From NCBI RefSeq assembly GCF_004664715.2, contig NC_051083.1, positions 95,261,920-95,325,919 of the forward strand: 64,000 bases of DNA, in the 5' to 3' direction. The stretch is from Peromyscus leucopus. Its lineage: Eukaryota; Chordata; Mammalia; Rodentia; Cricetidae. The notes beneath the pieces are model-generated. The model made no database searches and was not told the origin of the DNA. It worked only from the letters and a program-made list of their open reading frames with translations. The translations under genes were made by a program, and so were the position numbers. Every line of letters starts with the position of its first letter. Positions within the stretch are counted from its first letter, which is position 1. This document shows, in pieces, positions 13,095 to 24,299 of this stretch.

Positions 13095-13271
13095 TTGAAC
13101 AAGATTGACCCCATAGACTCATATATGTCTGTGCCTAGTCTCTAGCTGATGAGCCATCAGAGAAAGATTAGGTGTGGCCTTACTGAAATAGGTATAGCCT
13201 TGTCGGAGGGGTTGTGTCACTAAGGGTGGGCTTTGAAGTTTCAAGAACCCACTCCAGGCCCGGGTGTGCTT

Positions 13272-13323
<52 letters not shown>

Positions 13324-13378
13324 TCTCTCTCTCTCTCCTCCCTCCCTCCTCCCTCCCTCCCTCCCTCCCCCTCTCTGT
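13272..13378 (+). repeat. (CT)n/(CCCT)n polypyrimidine microsatellite
   Basis: Over 100 bases of uninterrupted C/T, first CT dinucleotides, then CCT/CCCT units. Grown from the short CT run present in the parent repeat. Confidence 0.97.
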
Positions 13379-13530
13379 CCTGCCTGAGGATTAGGATGTA
13401 AAACTCTCAGACACTTCTCCAGCACCATGATTTTCTGTGTGTCACCATGCTCCCCGCCATGATGATAATGAGCTAAGCCTCTGAAACTCTAAGCAAGCCC
13501 CCAGTAAAATGCTTTCCTTTGTAAGAGTTG

Positions 13531-13920
13531 TGTTGATGTAGTTTTCCTGCCTTGCCCACAGTCAGGACAAATCTTTGTCACCTGCCAGTCCCACAGCCGC
13601 TCAGACCCAACCAAGTAAACACAGAGACTTATATTGCATACAAACTGTATGGCCGTGGCAGGCTTCTTACTAACTGTTCTTATAGCTTAAATTAATCCAT
13701 TTCCATAAATCTATACCTTGCCACGGGGCTGGTGGCTTACCGGCGTCTTCACATGCTGCTGGTCATGGCTGCGGTTGGCAGTGTCTCTCTCCCTCATCCT
13801 TCTGCTTCCCAGAATTCTCCTCTCTCCTTGTCCCACCTACTTCCTGCCTGGCCACTGGCCAACCAGTGTTTTATTTATTGACTAATCAGAGCAATTTGAC
13901 ATATAGACCGTCCCACAGCA
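13531..13920 (-). mobile_element. Solo ERVK-type LTR with 6-bp target duplication
   Basis: On the minus strand it begins tgctgtgggacggtctatat and ends tacatcaaca, so TG...CA. It contains caataaataaaacactggtt, with an aataaa signal. Exact 6-bp gagttg flanks it at 13525-13530 and 13921-13926; 6 bp is the duplication size of class II (ERVK) elements. The same family lies at 39998-40516 on the opposite strand. Confidence 0.9.
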
Positions 13921-14114
13921 GAGTTGCCTTGCTGATGGTGTCTCTTCACAGCAATAGAACACTAAGACAAACAGCCAGTGTATAAACTAAAGCCAGCCTG
14001 GAAGAGGGATTTAGCGTTGTAGGGAGGATATTGGAACCACAGGAGCCTGCAGATAAATCTAGTCACATCCCTTCATTGTGGTATTAAGGAAACCAAGTGT
14101 GCTATTTTTTTATT

Positions 14115-14410
14115 TCTCCAACAAAGTTCTTAGTGGAACAATTTGAAAGGAGGAAGGAATTATTTTGGCTCACAGTTTAAGGGGCTTCAGTCCATGGTTG
14201 GTTTGACTCTATTCTTTCTGGACAGATGATGAGGCAGAACATCATGGCAGAAGTTAATGATGAAGCAGAGCTATTCACCTCATAATAGTTGAGAAGTAAA
14301 GAGTGAGGGGAAAAGGGGCTGAGACAAGGTATGTCTTTTTAGGACACTCCCAGTGAATAGCTTTCCTAAAGTAGGCCCTTTCTTCCACAGTTCCATCACT
14401 TTTTAATAGT
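14115..14410 (-). repeat. Diverged rodent interspersed repeat
   Basis: Resembles the family at 19595-19925 (ttggctcacagtttaaggg, cttcagtccatgg, aggccctttcttccacag). Strand assignment is weak. Confidence 0.4.
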
Positions 14411-16089
14411 CTGTTTAAAAATTGAGTTCATCAGTGAATTAATACATTGTGAACACAGAACCATCACCCATCCATCTCCCCAATGCACTGTCTCTGACTC
14501 CTGCTTGCATTGGAACCAAACCTTCAATATATGAGCCTTGGGGGTGGGGGTGGTAATACATATTCAAATAAATACCAAGCCTCGGAGAGGGATAAGTTAT
14601 TACCAGAAATGACACAGCTAAGAAAGTGAGAACCAAAACTGGGACTTGGGCATTTGGACTCTAAGTAAAAGGATCTTTTCATTCTATAATCTTTAATGCA
14701 GAATAGTATTAGGAAAGGAAAGGATGCCCTAGATGTGTATGAACATTGTACAGACAAGATTATGTCTTCTAGTGCCACTTTGCTGTATCCAAAAGCCACG
14801 CCAAGCTTGTTGATAGAAAAAGCACCAATTAATAGGACACTACAGATTTTAGCATATTGCCTACACCTTCTATCTTTCTTAACCTTTTAACTCAGCACTT
14901 TCCTATACCGTGTCTTCATATCAGGCTATTCTGCCAGAATATATATATATATATAGATAGATATATAGATATATAGATATATAGATATTGCAGTTACAGT
15001 CTGCCACCATGTTTACACTGGTCTGTGTTAAAAGTATATTAATTAGAGCAATGAAGTAACTTTTTATAAATTAAATTTACTCTAAATGCATCCTTCCTAC
15101 CTGGGGGAACTAAAATAATCACTTTTAAATAAAATTATGGATATTTTTATTTGTAGATTTTTTTGTTTCACAAAATAGAAGCCAGAGACTGGCCACCCTA
15201 GACCATTCACAAATTAAATGATTTTCATTTTTCTCAGAAGCCTTAAACACTAAAGAGTACTGCAGTAATTTATCCATCCCCTTTTTAACAATGTATCTGG
15301 ACCTTATTTCTACCTGCCACTGCTTTTTTTTTTAAACTTTGTTTCCTGCCCTAGAAGGTAAATCTTCAGAAGCAGTGTCAGATAATAGTGATGCTAATGC
15401 TAATCACTGCTCTATCAAGTGCTTAATGAGGTGCCTAGGGGAAGGCACACACATCATGCATGTTTGTTAATGAAACTGTGGGTAGCTATAGTATCATTAA
15501 TAAATGAATTGCCTACTGATATGGACCTCACACAGCCTTCAAACTAACCTGCTTATCCACTGGCACAATGAAAAGAAATAATTTGCTCCATTAAGGGCAT
15601 TCCAAATGAATTTTACCATGGTAAAGGGAGACATTATAAAGTTGTTCACGTGTATCAGAACACCACACTGTGTACCTTAAATATATATGATTTCAATATC
15701 TTAAACAAAAACGATGTTTCTTGGAGTTTGTTAATCATTATTATGTTCCTATTGCAGTGTTCTGGTGTGTGTAAATGTAATGTCTTTTCATGCAAGTACC
15801 AGGACTAAAAAACATATGAAGTCCGTACAGAACTAGAAACATGGAAGCAGCAAGGCATAAAAGACAAGTCCTGCATCCCAGAGTCATCTGATCTCTGCAG
15901 TATTTGTGAATAAGGTGCCCTTTGTCTTGAGCTAGAGTAAAAAGAAAGGTTTAGCATGTAACTTTTATGCTACTCTATGAATCTGTATGTTTCGTACAAT
16001 TATTACTTAAATTACTTCACTTAAATTTTCTGATTATCCTAAGGCTTCCTTTATTAAGCAGTCTATTTTATTTATATTCACATGTATTG
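14411..16089. other. Intergenic, mostly unique, A/T-rich
   Basis: Contains an (AT)n/(ATAG)n run at 14938-14986. 15200-15700 is repeat-free, with several TAAT cores (gctaatgctaatcactgc); a conserved regulatory element is possible but cannot be judged here. Confidence 0.45.
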
Positions 16090-16476
16090 ATTATACAAAG
16101 CAACGGGTTTCATTGTAACATTTCATACAATCTTGTAATGTACTTTGTCACTACTGGGTTTTATTGTGATTCCACATATGAGAGAAAAAATGTGTGGTAT
16201 TCTCCCAATTTGGCTTATGTCATTTAAAACAATGAATCTCAGTTCCATCTATTTCCATGCAGATTATATAATACTTGACTCGAGCTCCATTGTGTTCATA
16301 TACCAGATTTTCTTTATTCATCTTTTAGTTGAGAATTACTTAGTTTGCTCCCATATCTTGGCAAGCTGATTTTTACATTTTTGGTTTATGCCTGCCTGGA
16401 AATGGCATAGCAGGTATATAGAAGTTATAATTTTGATATTTTGAGGAACCTCCGTGTTGATTTCCATATTGGCTGT
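16090..16476 (-). mobile_element. Old L1 ORF2 fragment, antisense
   Basis: Plus-strand text such as ctcagttccatctatttcca and tttctttattcatctttt is the antisense of the end of L1 ORF2. The fragment is interrupted after ttccatattggctg by a SINE. Confidence 0.7.
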
Positions 16477-16477
16477 A

Positions 16478-16620
16478 GAGAACAGAAGAGGGCATCAGAG
16501 TCCCCAGAGCTGGAGTTACAAGTGGTTGTGAGTCTCCCAATAAGGGCTTTGGAAAACAAACTCATATCCAATGCAAGAGCATAATATATTCTCAACCACA
16601 AGGCCATTTCTTTACCCCTT
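16478..16620 (-). mobile_element. B2/B3-type SINE, antisense
   Basis: Reads aacagaagagggcatcagag, then ccagagctggagttacaagt and ctcaaccacaaggccatttc, the reverse of a B2-like element. Diverged. Confidence 0.7.
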
Positions 16621-16659
16621 AAAATATTTTAAAATCAGTCAAAATAATGATTTTATTAA

Positions 16660-18240
16660 CATGTTTTAATTGTACACATTAGTCAGATTTAGTGTCTTAA
16701 CTCCATTTATACATAGAACATGCATTGGTCATATCCAACCAGCTTTCTTTCCAAGTGCCTCTCTAGTGCCCTTCCCAAGCTCACAGTCTATTTTACTTTC
16801 AAAAATAGTTGTTCCAAGTTTCCACAAATGAGAGAAAACATAGCACTTTTCTGTGTGATAATTTTGTTTGATATAATAACTTGATACAATACCCTCTAGT
16901 TCCATCAATTTTGCTGTAAATGGCAACACTTCATTCTTCTTTCTCACTGAAGAATAGTTCACTGTCTATATAGCACATTTTCTTTAATTTTTCATCTATT
17001 AATGGACATATACATAGATTCTATATCTTCACTATTTTAAATAGTGCCAGAATAAGCATGAGCACACATGTATATGTGTATCTGCTGTGTACTATTTTCA
17101 TGTTCTTTGGGTTATACCTAGGGCTAGGATAGTGAAATATATGCTAGTTCTATTTATTTACTTCTTTATTTATAGCAGTTTCCACAGTGTTATCCAGAAT
17201 ATATGAACTAATAGTCATTCACACTAGCAGTGTCTAAGAGTTCCTTTTTCCATATCCATATTTTTGTTTTTTGATAATAGTCACTCTAACTGAGATGGCA
17301 GGGTATCCCATTGCAATTTTGGTTTTCAATTCCTTCATGGCTAATAATATCAAGCATTTTCCCCACGTATTTACCCATCATTTGTATTTCTTCTTTTGAA
17401 AATGTCTATTAAGATCCTTTGTAATTTCTTAGTTTGATTGGTTTTTACTGCTAAATTAGTTGAGCTTTTACGTATTCATGATATTAATCTTCTGTCAGCT
17501 AAATGCTACTAAATAGTTTCCCATTCTGTGAGCTATCTTTTCATTCTATTGATTATTTTCTTTGCTGTGCAGAAGATTTAAGCCTGATGTAATCCCATTT
17601 GTCACTTTTTGCTTTTATTTCTTGTGCTTTGGGGGTTCTATCCAGAAGTCGTTGCCTGTGCCAATACCTTGAAGTGTTTCCCTTCCATTTTTCTCTAATA
17701 GCTTTTGGCTTGTTTGAGTTTCTTTCTCCTGTGCAAGATAAGAAATAGAGAGACAGTATCTAAGGAGCTATTGGCAACTGATGGCTCCTGGGAGAGACAG
17801 AATGAGTTTTCTTCGGGGATATAGGCCCTGAGAGGGTGCCATGCTCTAGCAGGTGGATCTATACCCTTGAACAGACAGTCAGCAGTAAGTATACTGACTG
17901 GGTTTAAGGGGGGGGGGACAAAAATGAGAAGGAAGTCTGGAGGGAAAAGTGAGAGGGCAAGATAGAAACTGGATGGAGAGGAAACGGGATGAATTTCATC
18001 CAAACACACTATATGCATGTATGAATTCTCAATTTAAAAAAAAAAAGACAGGAACGAAAAAAGAAAGAAATAGTAATGAAAATCCAGTCAGCATCTGCAT
18101 GTGAGTGTTGTTTCCCCAGCCCCATTTATTAAAGAGGTGTGTCTTTTGCACCTTTGTCTGGAATCAATTGACTGTTGGTATGCAGGCTTATTTCTGGGTT
18201 CTTTTCTCTGTGCTTTGAAATAGACATCTAAAAGTGAAAC
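16660..18240 (-). mobile_element. Second old L1 ORF2 segment, antisense, split by a younger L1 tail
   Basis: 16660-17718 covers antisense ORF2 sequence (caaatgagagaaaacatagc, atggcagggtatcccattg, ctttgctgtgcagaag). 18090-18240 continues upstream in ORF2 (ccccatttattaaagaggtg, aatcaattgactgttgg). The gap is filled by the L1 3' end at 17719-18050. It repeats the ORF2 region of 16090-16476, so this is an independent copy. Confidence 0.75.
17719..18050 (+). mobile_element. L1 (Lx-type) 3' UTR and tail nested in an older L1
   Basis: Reads gatggctcctgggagagaca, agagggtgccatgctctag and, at the end, tgcatgtatgaattctcaat plus a poly-A tail, typical of a rodent Lx L1 3' UTR in plus sense. A G9 run is at 17909. 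The minus-strand ORF across it is a shadow. Confidence 0.7.
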
Positions 18241-18733
18241 TTCTGGCTTTCATTGGCTTTGCAGTTCTATCTCATATTTCTGGGAGCTTCCTTTTCCTTC
18301 TCTTAGAAAAACCTTATCTCCACCTTTGTGCTACACTTTCGCTGGTGACTCAGGAAGTACAATAGTTTGTGAAGACTTACAAGGAAACTGCAAGGAATAG
18401 TGAGCAGTGATAAGAAGCTAGAGGGTGCATTCAATGAAGGAGTAAGTGAAAGAGAGTATGCGTTGTATTTATCCTTGACTACATCATTGTTTACACGGTC
18501 TTGATTCATCCTTATTAACCCATTGCATTTGTATAATTTTTCTTAGCTATATCTGGAGTTCTATTGCCAAGGTGCTATTGATTTGAGCTGGCATAGAGTT
18601 GACAAATTTGATGGAGGCTCTTCTTTCTGTGAGAGTCCAGAGTAAAACAATCAGCCATATGGAAAGGTGTCTGAAAAATGCCAATACTTGATTAGGGACA
18701 CACTGGTCATTTGCCTTCACCGGAACATCTTTT
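18241..18733. other. Intergenic, nothing recognised
   Basis: No gene or repeat seen. Confidence 0.4.
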
Positions 18734-18755
18734 TTTAAAATATTTATTTATTTAT

Positions 18756-18798
<43 letters not shown>

Positions 18799-19000
18799 TG
18801 TGTATGTGTGTTTTGTCTGCATGGATGTCTGTGCACCACATGCATGCCTGGTGTCTGCAAAGGCAAGAAGAGGGCATCAGATCCCCTGGGACTGGAATTA
18901 CAGGCCATGGTGAGTGGACATATGGGTGTTGAAAACTGAACCAGGGTTCTCTAGAAGATAATCCAGTGCTCATAACCACTGAGACATCTCTCCGGCCCCT
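18734..19000 (-). mobile_element. B2/B3 SINE, antisense, with (TTAG)n tail
   Basis: Minus-strand SINE ending (plus start) in tttatttatttattta that grades into about ten ttag units (18759-18797); body gaagagggcatcagatcccc and head ccactgagacatctctccgg. Confidence 0.85.
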
Positions 19001-19317
19001 CATCATGATATCTTATCTCTCATCTGACATGGATTTTTATTTTTACCCACAACCCATAGATTAAAAGTGAAGCCAAAAATGTTCATCCTAAGATCAAGGA
19101 TGCTTCAGGAAAGCAGCCTGAAGTACAAATGTGCCATGCATATCTTACCTAACACTCTATTCATTAACATGTAACTATTTGATCAACCAGTACGTTGCAA
19201 CCCACCAGCATAAATCAGAAAGAAGCCATCTTACCTGAAGGTTTTTCACACCTCACAACTGTCCTGTGATCTGCAGCATCTGCCATCATCAGCTTTCAAA
19301 ATCAACCTTACTGGACT

Positions 19318-19489
19318 TTTTCTTTGAGACAGGGCCTTCAACTCACTATGTGGTTAAGGATGACTTTTTAACTCCTAATCTTTCTGCCTCAACCTACCAA
19401 GTGCGATTTATGCAATGACAAGATTGTACCCAGGGATTCATACATGCTAAGCAAGGGCCCTACCAACTCAGCTACAGCCCCAGCTTTGA
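19318..19489 (-). mobile_element. B4 SINE (B1+ID fusion), antisense
   Basis: tttgagacagggccttcaac (B1 part) followed by ggattcatacatgctaagca and taccaactcagctacagccc (ID part), all antisense. Confidence 0.8.
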
Positions 19490-19594
19490 ATTCCTTAGAA
19501 TTTTTAACAATCTAATTGAATTACCTAAATATAAAGTACATAGAAAACTGTAACTATAAACATCAAGTCTACAGAAAACATTATAACTCAGTTT

Positions 19595-19925
19595 CTTATT
19601 TTTATATTGTTGTAATAAAACACTATGACTAGGGAACCTTATATAAAATAAAGTATAATTGGACTTATGGTTTCAGAGGGTTGGAGTCCATGATGGAAGA
19701 GCGAAGGTGTGATGGCAGCAATAGTTTAATGCTCATGTCTTGATCCAAAGTCAGGAGGCAGAAAGCAGGCACATTAGTAACAGCACAAGTCTTTTGAAAC
19801 TTCAAAGTCCACCCACAGTGACACAACTCTTAATCCTTCCCAACAGTTCCACCAACTGGGGACCAAGTATTCAAACATACAAGCCTACAAGGGCGATTCT
19901 CATTCAAACCACCATACCTGGAGTC
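19595..19925 (-). repeat. Rodent interspersed repeat, opposite orientation to 13.1 kb copy
   Basis: Reads tgtaataaaacactatgact, gaaacttcaaagtccaccca, aacagttccaccaactgggg and ggcgattctcattcaaacca. Confidence 0.7.
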
Positions 19926-21329
19926 AATATTGAGGTATCAAAGACTTATTTTAGTTTACCAATGTATTATTAAAATTTGTCAATAAGCATGCATGTTTTT
20001 TATAACTTCAAATATGTAAGATAAATTCCCTTCTGGATGTAGACTTAGTGCCAGTTTGAACTGGTTGAAGAGGGAGCATGAACAAATGCCACAAAGTATC
20101 TGAGAAGTAGCTGGGCTAGAGGCACTTAGCCTCTTGAGTTAAACATTGGTGTTGCTAGCCTGATACAAGTCGGTCCAGATGTTTTCATGGTGGAAAAGGA
20201 GCTAGGTGTTGCAGTAGACTTCTGGGGTCGCTAAGGGGTTTGTTTACCATCACTGTCTCTTCCACTCATAGAAACAAAGGATTAAAGTACTAGGTGTTCA
20301 AGGCACAGTTGAAATGGATTGAGTTCTGAGTGGAGGGAATGAAGAAGTCCATTTCTTGCTTCCCTTCCACTCAAAGAACCAACACAAATTATCTTAGATC
20401 CATGGGCCCTAAAAGTAAGGTTAGTTCATGTGTCCCTTTTTTCCTCTTCATTCACAAGGCAGCTGCATCTTCTGCTACTGCTCTAACCCCTTTGAATCTC
20501 AGTATACTTTTTGCAGCATGGAGTAGATAATCATATTTGGGGCATTAGCCCATGGCTCTGCTGTCTATTGGTTTGAAGCTTGAGGGTAAAGTAGATTTGC
20601 TTTCATACTTGTCAAGGTAACCATGTCTGCCTGTAATCCCTACAGCCATGCCCAAGTGATGGATGGCAAACAAATAAGAATCTTTGTATGTACAAACTAA
20701 GCATTGTTCACAAAGGTTTTGTTCAGATTCTTATCAACAGCTTATTGTTCAACAGTATTGGATTTGAGCTTGGGGCTTGTGGACAGCTGCCAGGACCATG
20801 AAACATCTTATGAGTTCTGATGACTTGCTCAATGTGTGTCTGTAAGGAGCCTGAAGAAGCTCCAAAAGGATTCTAGGAAAGATGTCAGTTCCTTGCTTTC
20901 TTGGGTCTGATGATCTTAGGCCATTTGAAATACTGATTGCAGACTCAAACTCTAAAGATAAGAGGCTTCTAATGTCATTTGGGAGTTATCTGAATGGGTC
21001 TTTTGTCTAAGTTCCTGTCTCAAATATTTTATCTCAGGAATAGTACAAATTTGGGGGGGGGAAATCAGCTAAGGTTTTTGGCTTCAGTTAGATTAGCTTT
21101 TGAGCTTTAGATACCTTTTACCAAGAGGTTGAGACTGGCTAAGCATATTAACTGGAATCTTATTGGTTACTAGTATCTGGGGGCTTATCTCAGTTTAGGA
21201 ATATGAGAAGACAACATGATGTTTAAATGAGCTAAGCCAGGGAGAAGAGTTTCTCTAAGAACAACTGATACCAGTCTAGTAGGAACACACAAACCTATTA
21301 CTGTCTTCTTTTCCAAGGATTTCCTCATA

Positions 21330-21500
21330 TGTTATTCCTGTTGAGCCTTACAAGTTTCCCATGAGGCAGGTAAAGAAGGAGCAAATGTTCTCACTTGACT
21401 GGTGAAGAAACTAACACCAGAGAAGTAACATCAGTTATCCCAAACCCCAGCAAGTTAATGGTGGAACTTAAAGTCACACTGAGATGTTCTGACTCCCAGA
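21330..21500 (+). mobile_element. MIR SINE fragment
   Basis: Conserved MIR pattern: ttctcacttgactggtgaag, aaactaacaccagagaagt, then ggtggaacttaaagtcacac. Ancient and diverged. Confidence 0.6.
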
Positions 21501-22934
21501 ACTACATTCTGTCAGCTAGATGCTATTTTGCTTCACGTGATAGTTTCCAATTTTTTCTAAATATTGATTAAGTGCCTCCCACATAATGGAGATTATTCTA
21601 AGAATTGAAGATAGGCAGTGAACAATATAATATTTGTCTCCAGACAGCTTATGTTCTGGTGTGAGGGGTGATAATCAATAGACAACTAAACAAAGATATC
21701 ATTGTTCTAGTGTCTTTTGGGTGCCATAAAAAGAAACAAAATGCATGGGAATTGCTTTTCTTGATATGTAATTAAAGAAAGCTTTCTTCATTAAGATGAT
21801 ATTTGAGAAAAGACCTGCCAGAAAAGAATAATAAAATAATATGGGAACAGATGGGATTGCATATGTATAAACTGAGGCAGGGATGTGTAATGTATTTGAG
21901 GAAAATAGCAATGAAGTCAAAATCCATTTTCTATGATATCTACTTATAGCCTCTATATTTAAAAGTAAAAAAATAATAATTCCATCTTTGTTTAATGTTC
22001 ATGCTCTCATATAACATGAGGGGTTTACAGCTTGTATGATCCAGAGATATTCAGACCATGAGAGTGACTGAGTTACTCCATCAAGGCAGAGGGTTTTCCA
22101 AACACAGAGTAAAGCTCTAACTCTGTGACTTTAGCAGCAGCAGCAATCAAAGACTGAACTAGACTACATGCATCTCAATTTAGTTCATGTTCAACATTAA
22201 GATTTTGAAAAGCTCTGTGTTAGTTTGGATTCAGGCTCCACTTTGAAACAATGTTAAGGAAAAAGCCCAACAACAAACATCGGCTGAAGTCACAGTTCAT
22301 TGAGAATATTTTTGCTTCATCTGGTCTGAGGTTCAGCAAATGAGTGAGGTAAATTCTGGTATTTGGTTCCTGTTTTGGATACAGTCAAATTGCAGTATTC
22401 AGTGTCCATCAGAACTCCTTTCTGTAAACAGAGGTAGAACTTCTTGAAGTATTGATGGTATTGGTGGTGTGGGACTTAAAAAATAATTAGGTAGATAGTT
22501 TTCCTTCTGTCAAAATTTTTAAAGCAAAACTACTTTAAGAGGCTTAAACTTTAACTAAATTAATGTGGTAATGCAGTTTCTTTCTACTTATTTAATTTCA
22601 AAATGTGAGGAAACTTATTTCCACCTACCAAGTTACACAAAGTACAGAGAATGCAAGCTCTGATTCTGGTTGCTGAATATGCTTGCCTCCGCCCTTTCAT
22701 GTTCTCCAGTAGCTGCCATAGTCATCAGATATCTATTGGACCAAGCCCCAAGGCTAGGAAACTGTTCTCTCAAATGGGCAATAAATTTCTAGGATTCAGA
22801 ATTATAAACATCCCCATGTCTTTACAGCATCTGTCGTGAACCATGTTATTTCAGTTTCCCTGGACAGTTTCACATCATGTGAGTATAGTTGAATGAGATG
22901 GGACTCATAATAAAGATGAATATGCTTTTGATTA

Positions 22935-23100
22935 TACATTCCATACATCACCTTTGTGACCTTGAATAATTTGCTTAAGTCTTACAAGCCTCAGTTTCTT
23001 TGTTTGCAATTTGACATTCATAATAGATTGCAACTTTCTGCACCAATGCATGGATCAGAAGATACATATGTATATAGTTTCTGCCATGTGTTAGGTACAC
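22935..23100 (-). mobile_element. MIR SINE fragment, antisense
   Basis: Plus text tttgtgaccttgaataattt and caagcctcagtttctttgtt is the antisense MIR core. Confidence 0.65.
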
Positions 23101-24191
23101 AGTGATGATGATGATGATGATGATTCCCTACTAAAAGGAACAGATTTAGTAGTTTTCTGATTTGAAACTAACATTTACTAACTGACTCTTCAAAAAATTA
23201 ATGATGCCTGGAATTAAGAGCCCCAGTTAATGTTTGCTCTGCAAAGATGAGCTAAGAAAACATAAAGATTTAGAAATTCCACAATGACTTGATTCGTCAC
23301 AGACAATCCAGATCATGTCCACACCCCTACAGCAAACAAAGTTCTACTGTGCAGATAGTTTATCTGGTTTGGCTTCTTCTGTGACTTACCAGAGTATTTG
23401 CCAGATCTCTTTGCCATATGTGCCAACCTTCCCTTTTCTTGCTTTTGACACGAGATTGGAAGGGAGTCAGAAAGGAAATCCAATACTTGCCCTTCTGTTA
23501 CTGCCTCTTTGACATTGTGATTTAAACTCAAACACCAGGAAAATTCCTAAGCATATGCCAAGGATTTCCAGGCAGCATGAGGTCTTCTGATTTCACAGAA
23601 GGAGGACCAACCAATGAGTGACCCCAGTGAGTAGCGCCTTGGGCATCATCTAGAGGACAGTTTGTTGCAAATTGTGCTGTTGTGGTTAGTTAGATAAATG
23701 GCATTTTAGGTTTTCTGTTGACTGACTGTTCCACTGCTTAGCATTCAATACATAACTAATCCTTTCGGACACCAGAAGTTTCCATGAGACTCTGGAAGCT
23801 TAGAGGCAGGGAAAGATCCTTTCTTAGGGGGCTTCTGAAGGAGCTAGCACCTTGTTTTAGATTTTTGGGTTCTAGAATTTTTTATAATAAGTTTTATAAT
23901 GTTTTAAGTAAAAAACAAAACAAATTAATCATCCTGTCATCTCCCTGGAAGCCAAACTTATCTCTATGTAACTGAGCAGACAGGAATTTGAGAACATGTC
24001 AGAACTACAGATCCATTAGAAAATGTGTCCATTGCCTACTCACTTGGAACACATTCAATTTCCTCTTCCAAAGACAGAGGTCATTGCTGCAATGAGTATC
24101 ACAATTTAGTGAATTAGCATTCACTACTATAAATACCATATGGAATTTAGAATTACTTAATATGAAGGAGAATTTTATGAAGTTCATCTGA

Positions 24192-24292
24192 GTCTACAGC
24201 TATTCCATGCCAACACATCTTATCTCGTCTGATCTTGGAAGGAATTAATCTGACAAGATAGAGGATCTGGTAGTTCTTTGGTAGATAAGTCA
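24192..24292 (+). pseudogene. Diverged 5S rRNA pseudogene
   Basis: Begins gtctacagctattcc (5S: GTCTACGGCCATACC), then atctcgtctgatcttggaag, a near-exact match to 5S positions 32-51, and later gatctggtagttctttggta, which fits the 5S region GGCCTGGTTAGTACTTGGAT. The middle has substitutions and small indels, so it is not functional. No clear poly-A or target duplication was seen. Confidence 0.65.
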
Positions 24293-24299
24293 TCACAGT

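Larger units (their letters stand above)
13095..13970 (+). repeat. Rodent interspersed repeat split by an LTR insertion
   Basis: 13095-13530 and 13921-13970 form one element: gtgtggccttactgaaatag, aggttgtgtcact-type middle, catgctccccgccatgatga, agcaagcccccagtaaaatg, then gttgccttgctgatggtgtc and cagcaatagaacactaagac. It is the reverse complement of the family seen at 19595-19925. An ERVK-type LTR sits inside it, and its internal CT run has expanded to a microsatellite. Confidence 0.8.
19926..24191. other. Intergenic, mostly unique sequence
   Basis: No gene recognised; ORFs up to 73 codons. Old repeats inside: a MIR at about 21330-21500 (cttgactggtgaagaaacta), an ancient mammalian repeat at 21560-21930, an antisense MIR at 22935-23100, and (GAT)7 at 23104-23125. 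A G9 run is at 21053. 20040-21120 has no identified origin. Confidence 0.5.

Noticed and set aside
20040..21120. Possible processed pseudogene in antisense
   Set aside because: No frame on either strand gave a recognisable protein and no poly-A or target duplication was found.
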